The notes under the pieces: generated by a model
Told to the model about the DNA's origin: nothing
The model's input: the letters and a program-made list of their open reading frames with translations, nothing else
Databases searched by the model: none
Source of the DNA: Rhododendron vialii
Taxonomy: Eukaryota > Streptophyta > Magnoliopsida > Ericales > Ericaceae
NCBI RefSeq assembly: GCF_030253575.1
Contig: NC_080559.1
Location: 31,088,501 to 31,152,500, forward strand
DNA: 64,000 nucleotides
Direction of reading: 5' to 3'
Position numbers and translations under genes: made by a program
Shown: piece by piece, positions 21,850-34,600 of the stretch
Position numbering within the stretch: position 1 is the first letter of the stretch
Layout of the letters: each line of letters starts with the position of its first letter

Positions 21850-24800
21850 TTAGGAGTGGGGGGATCCATGATTCAATTCCGCCATGCTTTTACTTTTCTT
21901 CATTTTTGCTTTGAACCGAGATTTTGTCACAAGTGTTTGCACCGTGTTTGCAAAGTTCCCAACTGCCATGATAATCAGAAGGGTCCCACAGGTAATTACC
22001 TGCAAAGAGCAAATTACATAATCCATTCAGCGCTTGGAGTCCAACGAACGTGGTCAATTGCTCAAGCAACTACTGGAGGAAACTAAAGAGTTTAACCTCG
22101 AAAGCTCATCGCATCACAAACAGAAACCCTAAAAAAATGCATCTCCAAGCATTCACACAATACCGGAACAGCTATCTTACCTGCCACTCAGAAACAACAC
22201 CGACATATGCAATTTTAAGCAGCAACATTCCAACATATGCTTCAAAACCCTGAAATCAAGCACACACAAATAAGGCAACTTCTATTTAGCCCAGTCCTCT
22301 AAGTTAAAACATTGTTGCTCCTTGTACTGGATTCATAACAGATAAAAGTGAACTACTGATTTCCCAGGCCTATTTAGTGAAGAAAGTAAATCTTGTACAA
22401 CTATTAGGCCAATGCAAGGCCTTTCAAACCACAAAATTAAATTTCTTCCGAATGCATCCTCTTACACCCGCCTAGAAGGACTGGCAATTAATGAGTGTCC
22501 TGCTAAGGCATATGCATTGTTTATTTAGGCGACAACACCTCTGTCTAATGTACGTATGTTATGCAATAAACTTCCTAATGACATGCTGAGCGAAGTGGTT
22601 TATGTAGAGAAAGAGAAGGCTGTATGCACAACTGCTTTCAATAATGAAAGAATAACTGTAATGGAGTTCCACAGCTAAAAATTCCTTTCATCAGTCATTG
22701 GAATATCTATCTTGGTAGGTTACCATAGTAAAATAATGGTCTGTGCTACAATCTTGACACAAGACACTTTCTGTTTGTTTGATTCACAATGATTTTGATG
22801 ATAAAGCAAAGCATATACTGGTATGGTGTATGGGGACAAAATTCCAAAAATAGCCATTTGTACTGCATATCACCTGCAATATGAATAGAATGGGTGCCAA
22901 CAGCCATAGTTGTCCTTTGACCCCAGCAGTTTCTCCCCAGACAACATCCATTCTTCTAGCCTATGATCAAGAGCAGGATCAAAAGTAAGAGGCTAAGAGC
23001 TTTGCCAACCCTACAAAGGAGATCATCTGCAACCAAACATTTCTATGCTGCCAAAAAGTTTAAATGTGTATTTTGGTGAACCATAAAAAAACTAACATGG
23101 ATCAGGTAAGCAGACTGCAGACAAACAAAACAAAGTAACAAGGACTAGCATTAGAATTTGAGTTCATTTGTTACACCTTGCCCAGTGCAATACGGGTATA
23201 GAGTCTTTGTCGTTGATATCTATTTTGTAGAAGCATTGCAACTCCTTGCATGATAGCCCATTGCAGGAATAGTTGAACTCCTCTCTGCACAGTACATCTA
23301 AAGTCTTCAATAATGAGAAAGGAGAACTAAATTTCAATCTACACTCGAAAATATAACAACCTGCTTCTGGGCACAATCAGGTTCCCTTTCTATCTCCCAA
23401 GTGAGACTGATAAGTGCCATAGCCATAGCGAAGTAGTGATGGTATATCCACCTAAAACAGCATAACAACATAAATCAGCGCACATTCTTTTCGTTATTGC
23501 ATATTAAAGCTACTGAGGGGTGAGTAAGAACAAATTGAGATCAATTATCTCTGATGGGGTAAAAGACCACTCCAAAGTAGTTTGGACTTGGAGTCACCAA
23601 GATGAGTTCTTTTGCACCATACAGCATTACAGCTTCATCTAGAGCCATATTCTCCATTCTCTATTCAGAACCATGGTATTTACCACGGAATCTACCCTTA
23701 ATCCATGCTGCTTTGGCTGTGAGTCTTAGGTGCAATTTGAAGAGAGACTACATGAGTTCATCAACCGTGATGTTATACTACATCTTCATGCATGGAAGGT
23801 ACTGAAAATTCTTATCTCTAAAATTGTCGCCCGAAAAGCACATGTTCACCATTGATAGACAAGGGAACAGAAATTACAAGTACCTAACCTCAAGGATAAC
23901 TAGGGGAAAATATAAATATTAGACTTGATGAAGAATAAGGAACAAGTCATAACCATCTTAGCATAAAGTTCCAGAAAATGCACATAAGCACAATATGCAA
24001 TTACCATGGGCGAATATCACTTCCATTCACTCTAAGTATGTTCTCTCGCAAAGCCAATCCCGTGTAGAGAAATAGCAACCAGGCCTGAAAGAGTATTTTC
24101 AGTACGCTTCAAATCAAAAAGCACAGTACGAAGAAATAAATCAAAAATCAAAGTGCCCCAAAAAATTTCAATCAGAGTTTCAAAAGACTTTCCTTTTTCA
24201 CCCTATAAATACCTGGTAAAGCTGAACAGGCAATGCAGGAAAGCAACCACCCCATATCCATGACCTTAATCCAAGTAGCAGCGACGGGAAAACAAGAAAC
24301 AAAAAAGCGGTCCTATCCTGCCCATGGTAGTAGAGCAATTTAGGAAAACGATTGGACTTCGACAATCTCTGGTTTATTGTTTTAACAAGAAAAGGAACTA
24401 TGGAAGTTACAAAGCGATAACCCAAAATTGGACGACTTAAGCAGATACATGTCAGACACTAAACTGATATTGACTCCAGAGGTGGACCAATAAAGCACCC
24501 ACTTAGTGCACATCCCTATCATCCATCGCAAACATCCCATGTTGTGAAGAACTCAGCTCTCCAGTTCTTTTCATTTTGAAATTACCACCAACCAGCAGTA
24601 GAAGAGATTCATTGTGATGATCATCTTAACACCTGAGCCCTTAAAGAACAGTAGGCAGTAGCCAACAAAACAGCATTGATATGTCTCACAAACTCCCAGA
24701 AAACGCAAATGATAAGCAAATCCAAGGCTAACAGCATCAATCGTTCTTCCATAAAACAGGATAGAAATAATTGTTACGTGGCAATGGAAAAGCATTCAAA

Positions 24801-27385
24801 ATCGCATACTCAGTGTACATGAGAAAACACTATGGGTCACGAAAGCGTATCTCAGCGTACTATATTTAGATTCTGCACGCTAATGGAAAGGGTTAGTGAA
24901 TGTAACTCTTCTTCTTTATTGTGGCAAAAATTAGTACGTAATGATCGGTAAATGGGTGCAACCAAAAGACAAACGGGTGTAAAAAACTGAACAGAAAATA
25001 CACAGGCACACCCAAACCACAACTAACCAAAGCATCCAAAAGGCCAAGTTGGCCAACAAACATGTAACTGACGGTTTACTTCCCCATGGGTTGTAAACAC
25101 ACATTACACTGTACTAGATCCCAGCCTACCAAAAAGTGCCAATGATAAAGCCTGCAAAAAATGGACAGCAACAGAGAATCCGGATTGATCGTTTCCTCCC
25201 CCCATCCACACCCACCAATATCCACCAAACTTATGGACCTAAAGTCCCTATACTAATCACTCTGCCTATCCGAAGATAAATTTGAAAAATGGTAGGTCTT
25301 GATCCCCAGTCAATATCTCCAAAGCTCTATCTCCTCACTAACAATGTCCTTCCTAATCAATATTTCTCCTCCACCTAAACTGAAATACCTTTCCTCAAAC
25401 TCAGTTATCTATGCAGCCTATGCTGTGGTCCCGCGATTTCTGCCAATCTACCAAGTACCAACTCTCTTCCAGAAAATTTCATCTCTCGCTCCTGGAATCC
25501 GGATTGATCGTTTCCTCCCCCCATCCACACCCACCAATATCCACCAAACTTATGGACCTAGAGTCCCTATACTAATCACTCTGCCTATCCGAAGATAAAT
25601 TTGAAAAATGGTAGGTCTTGATCCCCAGTCAATATCTCCAAAGCTCTATCTCCTCACTAACAATGTCCTTCCTAATCAATATTTCTCCTCCACCTAAACT
25701 GAAATACCTTTCCTCAAACTCAGTTATCTATGCAGCCTATGCTGCGGTCCCGCGATTTCTGCCAATCTACCAAGTACCAACTCTCTTCCAGAAAATTTCA
25801 TCTCTCACTCCTGGAAGTCCCACCATGTCCTTAAAAGTCCCTATGCACCCCCAACACTACTAAAAGCCATCATCCCAAGCTTTCCTCTTAACCCTCCTTC
25901 GGCATCCTTTAAGAAAGTACCGGACAATATCATTCACTAGCCCAGGCATCACCCAAAATATACCAGGAACAAAGGGGTAAAAACAAACTCAAAACTTACG
26001 AAGCCACCATAAAATGCAAAAAAAGATGATTCACTGCATCCCTCGTCACACTTGCACAGGCAACATCAATCCAAGGACAATCCCAAGAAAACCTATTCCC
26101 AACCTTTGTTTCTTTTTTATTCTACATAGGACCATACACACCAGGGAAACCTCATTGGAACTTCGAAGACATACTCTTCGCTCCTGAACAAGAAAGAACA
26201 TGAGAAGGAACCAATTTTCAAATCACTTTTCTTCAAATTTTGTAACCTCACGTCACCAAGATGCCCTACACTGTACCATTAGCTCCAAAGCACACCCACT
26301 CCAAATGCCTTCCCTCTGATAAGCATTATGATCACCTAATTTTGATCTCTTCCATCTTAGTATCATTCGTGCAAACGAAACAGATCAATTTCGATTCCGT
26401 CAGACTTGTTTCTCAATCTTCCTCTTATCCGGGCGGCTGGGCCATTTGGACCCCTTATATTCCAAGAAATAACCCTCCTTATTTCATGAAGAATTCGATG
26501 CGCAATATCTCTTCCTCCCCCTCCTCAAACAACCTCCTTCCCCATTTACCTTTTCTACATTTACAATTGAAAGCTCGCTCTAAATTTTAATCTCCCAGGC
26601 TTTCCTAGAGCTCGAGCTTCCCAGTGTTGCCATAACACCCATTTTGTTATAACAGTCTTGTGACCTCCATCTTCTATCAGTGTACCTCATACCTATACCT
26701 AATATAAAACAAACTCAACAAAAACGGAACCAAATAGCCTTGTGCAGACATGTACAAATCCCCAAAAACACCCAATAAACAATACAATCAAAAAGAAAAC
26801 TTGTCCCCAAGCAAAATAAAAAAGGATGCCAACACCAATCCATTCAAGGCACAATTCAAGTTCCATCAAATTGTAAAGTTCTGCTTCCTCTATAAGCACC
26901 ACATGCTCATCAAATAAGATGGACGTCCAATAAGACATAAAGGAGCCTCTATGCCATCACGCCAGCTCCTAAATTCCCAAGCTAATACCAAACACCCAAA
27001 AATACCATCTAATTAACATCTCTGAGTCTGAAGCCACGGCTCAAACAAGAAGATACGCCAACATTACAGCAGAAAATAATGTTACAACTCACGACCTGTC
27101 AGAGTAGCACAAGTGGGAAATACAATTAAGGTTAAACATACTCTGAAGCTATTGTACTCCTCTTTCACTTTCAGTTTAACATCCTTCCTGGTTGCACGCA
27201 CATTAATCGGACCAAGAAACATACTCAAGAACCTCCCTGCAACCAAACAATCCCAAATTAATCAACTGCATGTGCGTTTGGCCCAAATTGATTTGTCTTG
27301 AAAGACAGTCAGCGTTATTTACTTCTAGTGATTCTTTGTTTAGCTTTTCATCAAACTTCTTAGGATCAATCATGACGAAAGTAAT

Positions 27386-27448
<63 letters not shown>

Positions 27449-28290
27449 ATAAAAGTACGAACGGAGACTAGAAAAGTTCAGATAAGACTAAACTAGAAAC
27501 AAACAACTGTGAACCAGATGCCATGTGGAGGGCCCTTGGTCCACTCTAGCACTTTGGTGGGCTGGTTCTTGTGACAGGCTCGCCTTTCTAGACAGTAGCT
27601 ATGGCTCAAACCGGACATCCCAATGGAAACTCCGATGGTAACGCCCACGGGTTGCTCCGCTGGTTGCCCCTTCCCGTCCTTTTACTTACCAAAACAAAAT
27701 TTCACACTTTTTTGTCTTCAGTAAATTTCTTTGCTTTCAGTCATAATTTTTACATTTGACTCCTCTAGATATAAAGTAAAAAGACGAACAAAACTAATTT
27801 AGCCCTAAGGTCCAACTGAACAACGCGAGATTGAATTCACAAGTACTGAAATCACCGTGAGATTTGCTCGGAATAAACGCGGCCGCATCTCCTTCACTCA
27901 ATGTGTAGCTAGCTCTGTATAATTCCTCTTCCAGCTAAACACAAAACACAGTCCATAAATAATTACAATCATAAGAAGCAGAAAAATCTCTATCCCTGAA
28001 TACATATAAGTTTGCATGGATGCGTAGAGGGAGGTTTCGGTCGTTACTTTCTCGGCCTCCTTGGGATCCAATTTGCCGTGCCCGACCAAGGAGGAAACGG
28101 ACGAACGGATTTGCCGGATTGTGGAATCGAGCGAGACAACGCGCTGGCGGAGCGCGTCTTCCTCGCGCGCGTTTCGCGAAATCAAGGCGGAGGCCGAGTC
28201 CTGCAGCTCCTTGGCCGATTCCACCGCTCTCGAAACCTCTTCCGCCACCGTGTTCTCCGACTTCTCACCGTCAGCGGCGGCGGCGGCCAT
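21850..28290 (-). CDS. TMEM120/TMPIT-like multi-pass membrane protein; second exon not found
   Basis: Exons from 5': 28290-28048, (missing exon), 27236-27142, 24317-24213, 24084-24005, 23451-23361, 23284-23177, 22960-22874, 22249-22181, 21999-21850 (stop TAA). The start MAAAAADGEK leads a coiled-coil N-terminus (KELQDSASALISRNAREED). Later exons give FLGPINVRATRKDV, DRTAFLFLVFPSLLLGLRSW, LRENILRVNGSDIRPWW, WIYHHYFAMAMALISLTWEI, QRQRLYTRIALGK and MDVVWGETAGVKGQLW, hallmarks of plant TMPIT/TMEM120 proteins. TMEM120 proteins are six-helix membrane proteins of the ER/nuclear envelope. Exon 1 ends in phase 0 but the next exon needs one extra base before GG, so an exon of length 3n+1 must lie between 27237 and 28047. 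The usual 'RARCIL.DGDAASFLP' segment is not visible there. Exon 1 also reads on into the intron for 49 more codons. Confidence 0.85.
25176..25814. repeat. Tandem duplication, 319-bp unit, in the TMPIT intron
   Basis: The unit starting 'gaatccggattgatcgtttc' at 25176 repeats at 25495 with only a few substitutions (for example 'cctaaagtcc' versus 'cctagagtcc'). The parallel frames starting at 25299 and 25618 translate to almost the same peptide, so they are duplication products. It lies within or next to retroelement remnants. Confidence 0.85.
26140..26500 (-). mobile_element. Degenerate LINE ORF2 endonuclease start in the TMPIT intron
   Basis: On the minus strand, 26472-26449 reads VISWNIRG, followed by PNGPAARIRGR. 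This matches the beginning of the endonuclease domain of plant L1-type LINE ORF2 proteins ('ISWNIRGLN...'). Further down, traces of 'IDLFRLHE...TKMEEIK' resemble the 'DIVCLQETK' block. The frame is broken by stops and shifts. The reverse transcriptase domain is not recognisable downstream. Confidence 0.55.
27387..27444. repeat. (AT)n microsatellite in the TMPIT intron
   Basis: An uninterrupted AT dinucleotide run of about 57 bp between exon 1 and the 27236-27142 exon. This is exactly the interval where the missing exon should be. Such runs are prone to slippage and misassembly. Confidence 0.9.
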
Positions 28291-28353
28291 CAGTGGTGTC
28301 GGTCGGTAGATCGATTTGATTCCGAGTTTGCGTTTCGTGCGTGGGGGTATACC

Positions 28354-28372
28354 AGGTATATATATATATATA
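28354..28372 (-). promoter_or_regulatory. TATA-like element of the TMPIT-like gene
   Basis: A tatatatatatata run lies 64-82 bases upstream of the ATG at 28290 on the minus strand. This is a normal plant TATA position if the leader is short. Assigned by position only. Confidence 0.4.
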
Positions 28373-29202
28373 GAAAATTTGTGCTGCTGCGAGGTGGGGC
28401 AGGAGGTGGGGCAGGAGGTGGATTGGAATTGAGAGGGAATAGAATCCAAGTCTAGAGAGAGAGAGGAGGAGGAGGGAGAAGGAGAGAAATGGGTGTGTTA
28501 AATAAAGTATTTTTTCCTGGATTTTTGTTTCCTAATTTCCATGGTTTTGGAAAAGTTGGTAACGTTATTTAATTGGGCGGACCAAAATGGAGTATTGCCA
28601 AGTCCCAACTCCCAAGTACAACCCAACAAATATGATTATTTTTGTTTTCTTCTTGTTTCGTTGCAAATGGTAGTGATATGGGAACCACATTCCATTTACA
28701 CACGTCATTCGCATGAGAAACTTATTCATGGCGGAGCCGTCAGGAAGTTAAATATTCCCAGTTTTCGCTCTGTGTCGGCTTTGGACGATCTAGATTTAAA
28801 TGAAACTTTTTCGGAAAAGAGTTGAACTTTTTCCCGGAAAAATATTTATTAACGTCTCGACTGTCCAAAACACTTTTGAACGATCGCGATTGGCTCCCTT
28901 AACAACTATTCACGGCTCCGCCATTTAAATTATTTTCTCTTCTATTACACACCATTTACTGCACCAATAGAACCAACCCGAATTGTGGGTGGGTGTATAA
29001 CGGGAGTGCAATTTGAGCGTGGTTATAGTATTTTTGTTTACACACTCACACGAGTGTGAGCCCCACCACCAGTGTGTGCCAAACTCGTTATCTTCAGTCC
29101 ACAATGAGACAACTTTGTCACTACGTTGTGTCGTAATGTGTGAAACATAGTTTTGGAAGAAGGAAAACAAGACCCTTGCTTAAATTACTTATTATACACC
29201 TT
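28373..29202. other. Intergenic stretch upstream of the TMPIT-like gene
   Basis: It holds a short 'ggtggggcaggaggtggggc' minisatellite (28393-28421) and a GA-rich leader-like segment (28452-28488). I see no gene. The plus-strand frame at 28541-28825 has no recognisable domain. Confidence 0.5.
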
Positions 29203-29665
29203 AATTTCTTGCCTGGTGGGATTGTATACTGCAAGTAATGAATGACGCTTGCCCCGATCAACCAACCAACTCCCTCCTTGCAATTACGAACCAACCAAAT
29301 GAAACCAAATACAGTTTAAAAAAAAAAAACGTTTCTTGGTTGGCCAGTGGGAAAAAAATTTCTTGCCCGGTGGGATTGTATACTACAAGTAATGAATGAC
29401 GCTTGCCCCAATCAACCAACCAACCAACTCCCTCCTTGCAATTACGAACCAACCAAACGAAACCAAATACAGTTAAAAAAAAAAATATACGTTTCTTGGT
29501 TGGCCAGTGGGAAAAAAATTTCTTGCCTGGTGGAATTGTACACTACAAGTAATGAATGACACTTGCCCCGATCAACCAACCAACTCCCTCCTTGCAATTA
29601 CGAGCCAACCAACCAACCAAACGGAACCAAATACAATTCAAAAAAAAAAAACGAAACCAAATCAA
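29203..29665. repeat. Tandem triplication, ~154-160 bp unit
   Basis: Units begin 'aatttcttgcc' at 29203, 29357 and 29517. Each contains 'caagtaatgaatgac', 'ccaaccaactccctccttgc' and a poly-A run. Differences lie mostly in poly-A length and in the number of 'ccaa' repeats. Frames on either strand here are repeats of each other. Confidence 0.9.
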
Positions 29666-31634
29666 CAAAACCCTAAAATACAGTTTAAAAAAAAAAAAAA
29701 AACCCAAATCAACCACAATGCTGAGAGATCAATGAATTAAGTTACCAAGATGAAGAACCAGAGTGAATCGTAGTGGGTGTCAATCTGCCGTTTGGAGCGG
29801 AAAAAAAATCTGCAGCTTTATTTATTTTTTATCTGGAAATCTGGCGCTTGATATGGCTTCATTAATGCGATGTCAGCTTATTGTGGAAAGTTGTAATTTG
29901 TCCAAACAATGTAAGTTATTTACAAAGATGCCATTGGTATCTAGACCATTGAATTTGTTTGTATGGATAGATAAAACTTATGCGAGGGAGAAATCTGAAC
30001 CATTATAAAGAAAAATATTCTTTAGGAATATTCCCAAAGACCCTTCTATTTTATCATATTGATGTATTGAATATACCATATATACCAATGAGGGTATGCT
30101 ATTGTTAATTCGATAAGTAAATCATATTATTCCTTTACTAATCGTCTCGCGTCAAGCAAACTAGCCCTACATCTAATTATCACGAAAGACATGAGTATTG
30201 AGTAATAGATGTCATTAATTACATGTTGCAATGAATATTTGAGAACATAACACTGGTAATTTGCTATTATGAATTGAAATATAAATCACTTGTTTTGAAA
30301 AATTACACATCCTCTTAGTACGAAAAACTAGATTTATGTATTTTTAGATGATGAGATACTTTGTAATAAAAAATAAAAAACTTCAATGTTCATCTTTGCC
30401 ATTGGTCAAGTTTGTCATATTATAGGCCATATTTAATACCAGTATCTAAAGGATAATTTAGCACGGTGCAAACTAGTAACAAATAGCTAGATTTGGAGGA
30501 TCAAAGACATTAATGCAATTAGTATCATAGCCCTACCTTACCTAACTTAGCATTTCTAGCCTTATTAAGCTAGGAACATCAATGAAATAAAAACGAATGT
30601 TGCAGTTGTACATTAAATAAACGAAAAATACTAATAACAGCACAATGAGTAATGACCGTTATTAACGCAGAAAGTGACAGGGAAAAAAAAGAAATACCCC
30701 ACAAATTTATGAGTTAAAATGTCTTGAAAGTGTAAATAATTATATCTTTTTGCATTACTGTCAAATGAATTGATATTCACACCATCTTTTTTGATATCCA
30801 AAAATTAATTTTAATTTTTTTAGTGTTAAAAGTGTGTGTGTGTATATATATTGTTAAAAAACAAAAAATGAAGTATAAATATAAAAAAGGAAAGTATGAA
30901 TATCAATTATCTACCATCAATAGTATAACTGTCAAGTAAAACCATGTACAAATAACTTTTCAATAAAACCACGTACAAACAACTTTTCGACCCAACCCTG
31001 AGGCGAGATTTTTTTGGGTGCCGGTAGGATATTAGCCACGTGGTGTCTTGTCGGCGATTCAGACCGTCCAAATGTGTTTTAAACGGTCTGAATTTTAGGG
31101 GGAGAAAAAGAAAAGAAAGAGTGATGGGATATGAGGGGAGAGAGGAAATAAAATTGGGCTTGAGAGTGATGGGATTAGATGAGAGAGAAGAAATAAAATG
31201 GGAAAATGACGGCCAATGACGTATTATGATAATTAATATCTGCTAAGAATATATTAAAAGTATTTTTTAATGTTAAAAATATTTTTAACGAATTTTAATT
31301 ATCAAAACACATTATTATCAAAATTGGGCCCGAGAGTGATAGGGCGAGGAAAGAGAGAGAAAATAAAATTGGGCCTTTCGATCATTACTCGGACGATCCG
31401 GATCGCGAACAGATACCTCAACGCAGTACCCTCGCCCGACACACAAAAAACACTTATCGCGACAGATACCGCCGCGTAGTAATTCGCCCGGCCCCCAGAA
31501 ACTTCTCAACCCTGTGGATGCAAATCCATGAACGAACTGGACTAACCTCGGGGTTAACAAACAGCGTTTCGAGCAAGCCCGTCATCAGCATCTCCACCCA
31601 CGGACCCGAAAACCGCTTGCGATTCTGTGTGGTC
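29666..31634. other. AT-rich intergenic stretch upstream of the zinc-ribbon gene
   Basis: No gene or clear mobile element. A motif 'aataaaattgggc..gagagtgatggg' recurs at about 31145, 31320 and 31365. In-frame codons extend upstream of the chosen start of the next gene as far as 31518. Confidence 0.45.
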
Positions 31635-34600
31635 ATGGCAACAACCCTGCCATGGCACCCTCTCCTCTGCCCAAAACCGCTACGGCTGCACCAAGCCCGT
31701 AAAACCCCCGTAACGCGCCGCGCGGTGGGGCCCGTGCGGGCCTTCGGGCGCAGCGACTTCGACAGCTTCGCCAAGCGCATGGCCACCGGCGAGGTCTGGA
31801 GGGACGTCTTGCGGAGCACCAACGACGGCTTCGAGCAGCTGGTTTACGAGACGAAGAAGACGGCGGAGCGCATCGACCGCCGCTTCTCCGTCTCCCGGCG
31901 GCTCTCCGCCGTCGCCCAGTCCGCCTCCTACCGTGCCAGGGAGATTGATAGGGATTTTGAGATCACGCGGCGGTTGCGGACTTTGTCCCTCGATTTCAGT
32001 CAGAATTGGCCTAGGGTTTGTGCCTTTTTCATTTTCTTCTTCTTTTGTATATATCCGCATGCATATTTTCATGAGTTATTAGTGTCCGAGCTGGCTAACA
32101 GACACCCGGACTAGTCTTGGGACCAATCACTCACGAGTTGAGTTTTGTTCACCCTTCACTTAGGATGATGAATATTGTTCTTCTTCCTAGTGGTTGAAAT
32201 GATGTGAATTCCACCGTAAAGTGATATCATGCTTATCAAAAATTGTATTATAGGGGTGCGATCTACACAATTTCAACCAATAAGAGAGGGAGGGTAATGT
32301 TCACCATCTTTTAAAGAGGGTGAACAAAATTGCACTCATCCCTCACAGTCTACTAGCTGGGGCCAATTAAAGCTTTGAGCAAAGCCCTGCATGGACACGT
32401 AAGGGTCCAATTTTATCGTTATGGTCAGATATGATTGAGTTCAACGAGAAGCTCACATTCTAGTTGTGAAACTGAGTAAAGGGGCATGTGGACATGTGGG
32501 TCTCTCTATGGGCAGGGGGAAATTACATCTGGTTGTGTTTTCAGACTATGCACACTAGGAGATTGCTTTTGGCGAATTTGGAATTGGTCTGAACCGACTG
32601 TACTTCATGGGTTACTTGATTTATTTGATGAAAATAGTTTTTTTCATTGCATTCACACCTTGTTTCTACTTGAATATTTGAACCCTGGAAGTTGGACGTA
32701 TAATCCATGAGTTGAATTCTCATTCCAATTGAGGAAAGCTGACTCATCATCCTTAGCCAAATGTCACTTCCTGAAAAGTGTCGTTCTATCTATAAACGGC
32801 TTATGTACACAAGTTTTGGTAGGAGATGAACCATTTGATAGCTCCAATGGATCCTACCATCATAACTTGTGGGTACACGAGCCTGCCTCATAAACCATAA
32901 TGTGGTATTGTCTTTTTCCCGCCCTCTTGAAGGCTGAAGCGTTGTGTGCAACATACAAACATTCATGCATCTCCTGGTAGCTTCCTGCTTCAGTATGGTT
33001 CTTCTCTACTTGGATCACACATTTGGGGGGTTGGAGTTGCTTGGCTTGGTTGCTGGAGCCAAGGGAGTTTTTGTGGGTTTGTCCCACTGTTTCTTGAGGG
33101 ATTTCTGGGATATCAAAGTTTCTGTTAATTGGTGTTGCTTAATTGAGCGATTATCTATTATATCTTTTGTATCTGCTTTACCACGTTGCTATAAATATAA
33201 GTGGCGAGTTGGCTTTTTACACGACGTGCTTTTTCACTCACGTAGTCAAGGAGTTTGCCGCATATCCTATATGTCCTCACACTCCAGAACTAATTGTGTT
33301 TCTTCCACTAGTACGGTGTGAAGTTCTGTTTTGGAGGTTAATTGTACCTCGTGCAGTCGTACCTTCTTGGCCAAATGACTTTAGTAGGTTGGTTGAGTTT
33401 GTGCCCATGGTTGGTTGACTTTAGTAGGTTATTAATCATCCCTCTAGGCTAGGTAGAGGATCCGGTTCACCACCAGACTTCCATTAATGCCACCCTTTCA
33501 CATTTTCATCCTTTCAAGGCCGTCTCAGTTCTCATTCATCTCACCTCTAAGTGCCTTACATCTCCCACATGGCTAGAGTAATTCCTGGATGCTCTTTAGT
33601 AGTCTAACTCACCGCCAAAGAGATATACAGCCTTGAGTCTTTTTGCCAATCAAAGAATAAGAGTTGCACATCTTTATGAGATTATTGAGAAGATTGGGTT
33701 ACCTGGTTCAATTTTATTAATTGTGTGGTTTTCTATCTTTCAGTACGGGAAGCAGCTTAATGACTTTTGGAACACTCCGTTGGGAAGAAGTTTTGTGGTG
33801 AGTTTTCGTTATGCATGGTCTGCCAATTCTTGATTGTAACTGATTTTGGCACACTTGATATTATAACATGATCAAACTCTTCACATCTGGTTTATCATTT
33901 TAGGATATCTGTATTTATGTTGCTAGAATAGAAAACAGAAAGTCCATCCATTAGTTGGATTTGATTTCTATTTCATTCTTGATATTAACAGAGTTTGATG
34001 AAACATTAAGTGTGGTATAAATAGGTGATATGATTCTAGGGAGAACATATAGTCCAAGATGAGGAAAGGGATAACATAGTCCAAGATGAGAGAGTTAAGG
34101 TTGACTGTAATCCATGTAGCTTTATCTTATGGCAATGTGCCATTCAGTGGATATTCAGGAATAGTATTGTTGCTTATCATTTCAGTATATTTCAGTTTCT
34201 GGCTTTGCAAATTTCTGTTTCCTCACATTGTTTTTAATTTTTCTCTATGTTTACAGACACTATTCTTCCTCTGGTTTGCGCTATCTGGATGGATGTTTCG
34301 CTTTTTGATATTTGGGACATGGATACTCCCGTTAGCTGGTCCTCTTCTCATTGGAACAGTTGCCAATAATTTTATCATCAAGGTAAAGCAAGTTGCCCTT
34401 ACTTTTGAAATGCATTGGTATTTACTTATTACATGGAGGGACTATTCTGTTAGCAGCTGGGATGGTGATATCTCATTTAGTATATATGAATCTGTTTGTT
34501 TCACTTTTTTATTGTGTCCGAATCATGTTAATCTTTACATGCTCATTAAAGAGTTTTGCTGTAGAAAGAAAATCCTATTTTCACCTCTGCAATCTTCTCA

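Noticed and set aside
25299..25863. Two near-identical plus-strand frames (99 and 81 codons) as paralogous genes
   Set aside because: They arise from a 319-bp tandem DNA duplication, lie in the intron of a minus-strand gene, and show no known domain.
27203..27388. 'DPKKFDEKLNKESLE' frame as the missing TMPIT exon
   Set aside because: It has a vague similarity to the expected text, but the only usable acceptor and donor give a 36-base exon in the wrong phase, and the conserved DGDA block is absent.
28048..28449. 183-codon minus-strand frame starting at 28449 as a complete gene
   Set aside because: The first 53 codons cover a TATA-like run and the gcagg minisatellite, and the conserved part starts at MAAAAADGEK (28290). 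The rest is exon 1 of the TMPIT-like gene running into its intron.
28012..28455. Plus-strand frames of 82-147 codons overlapping TMPIT exon 1
   Set aside because: They are GC-rich shadows of the real minus-strand coding exon.
31454..32072. Minus-strand frames of 122 and 130 codons opposite the zinc-ribbon gene
   Set aside because: They lie opposite a spliced, conserved-looking exon and have no domain; shadow frames of GC-rich coding DNA.
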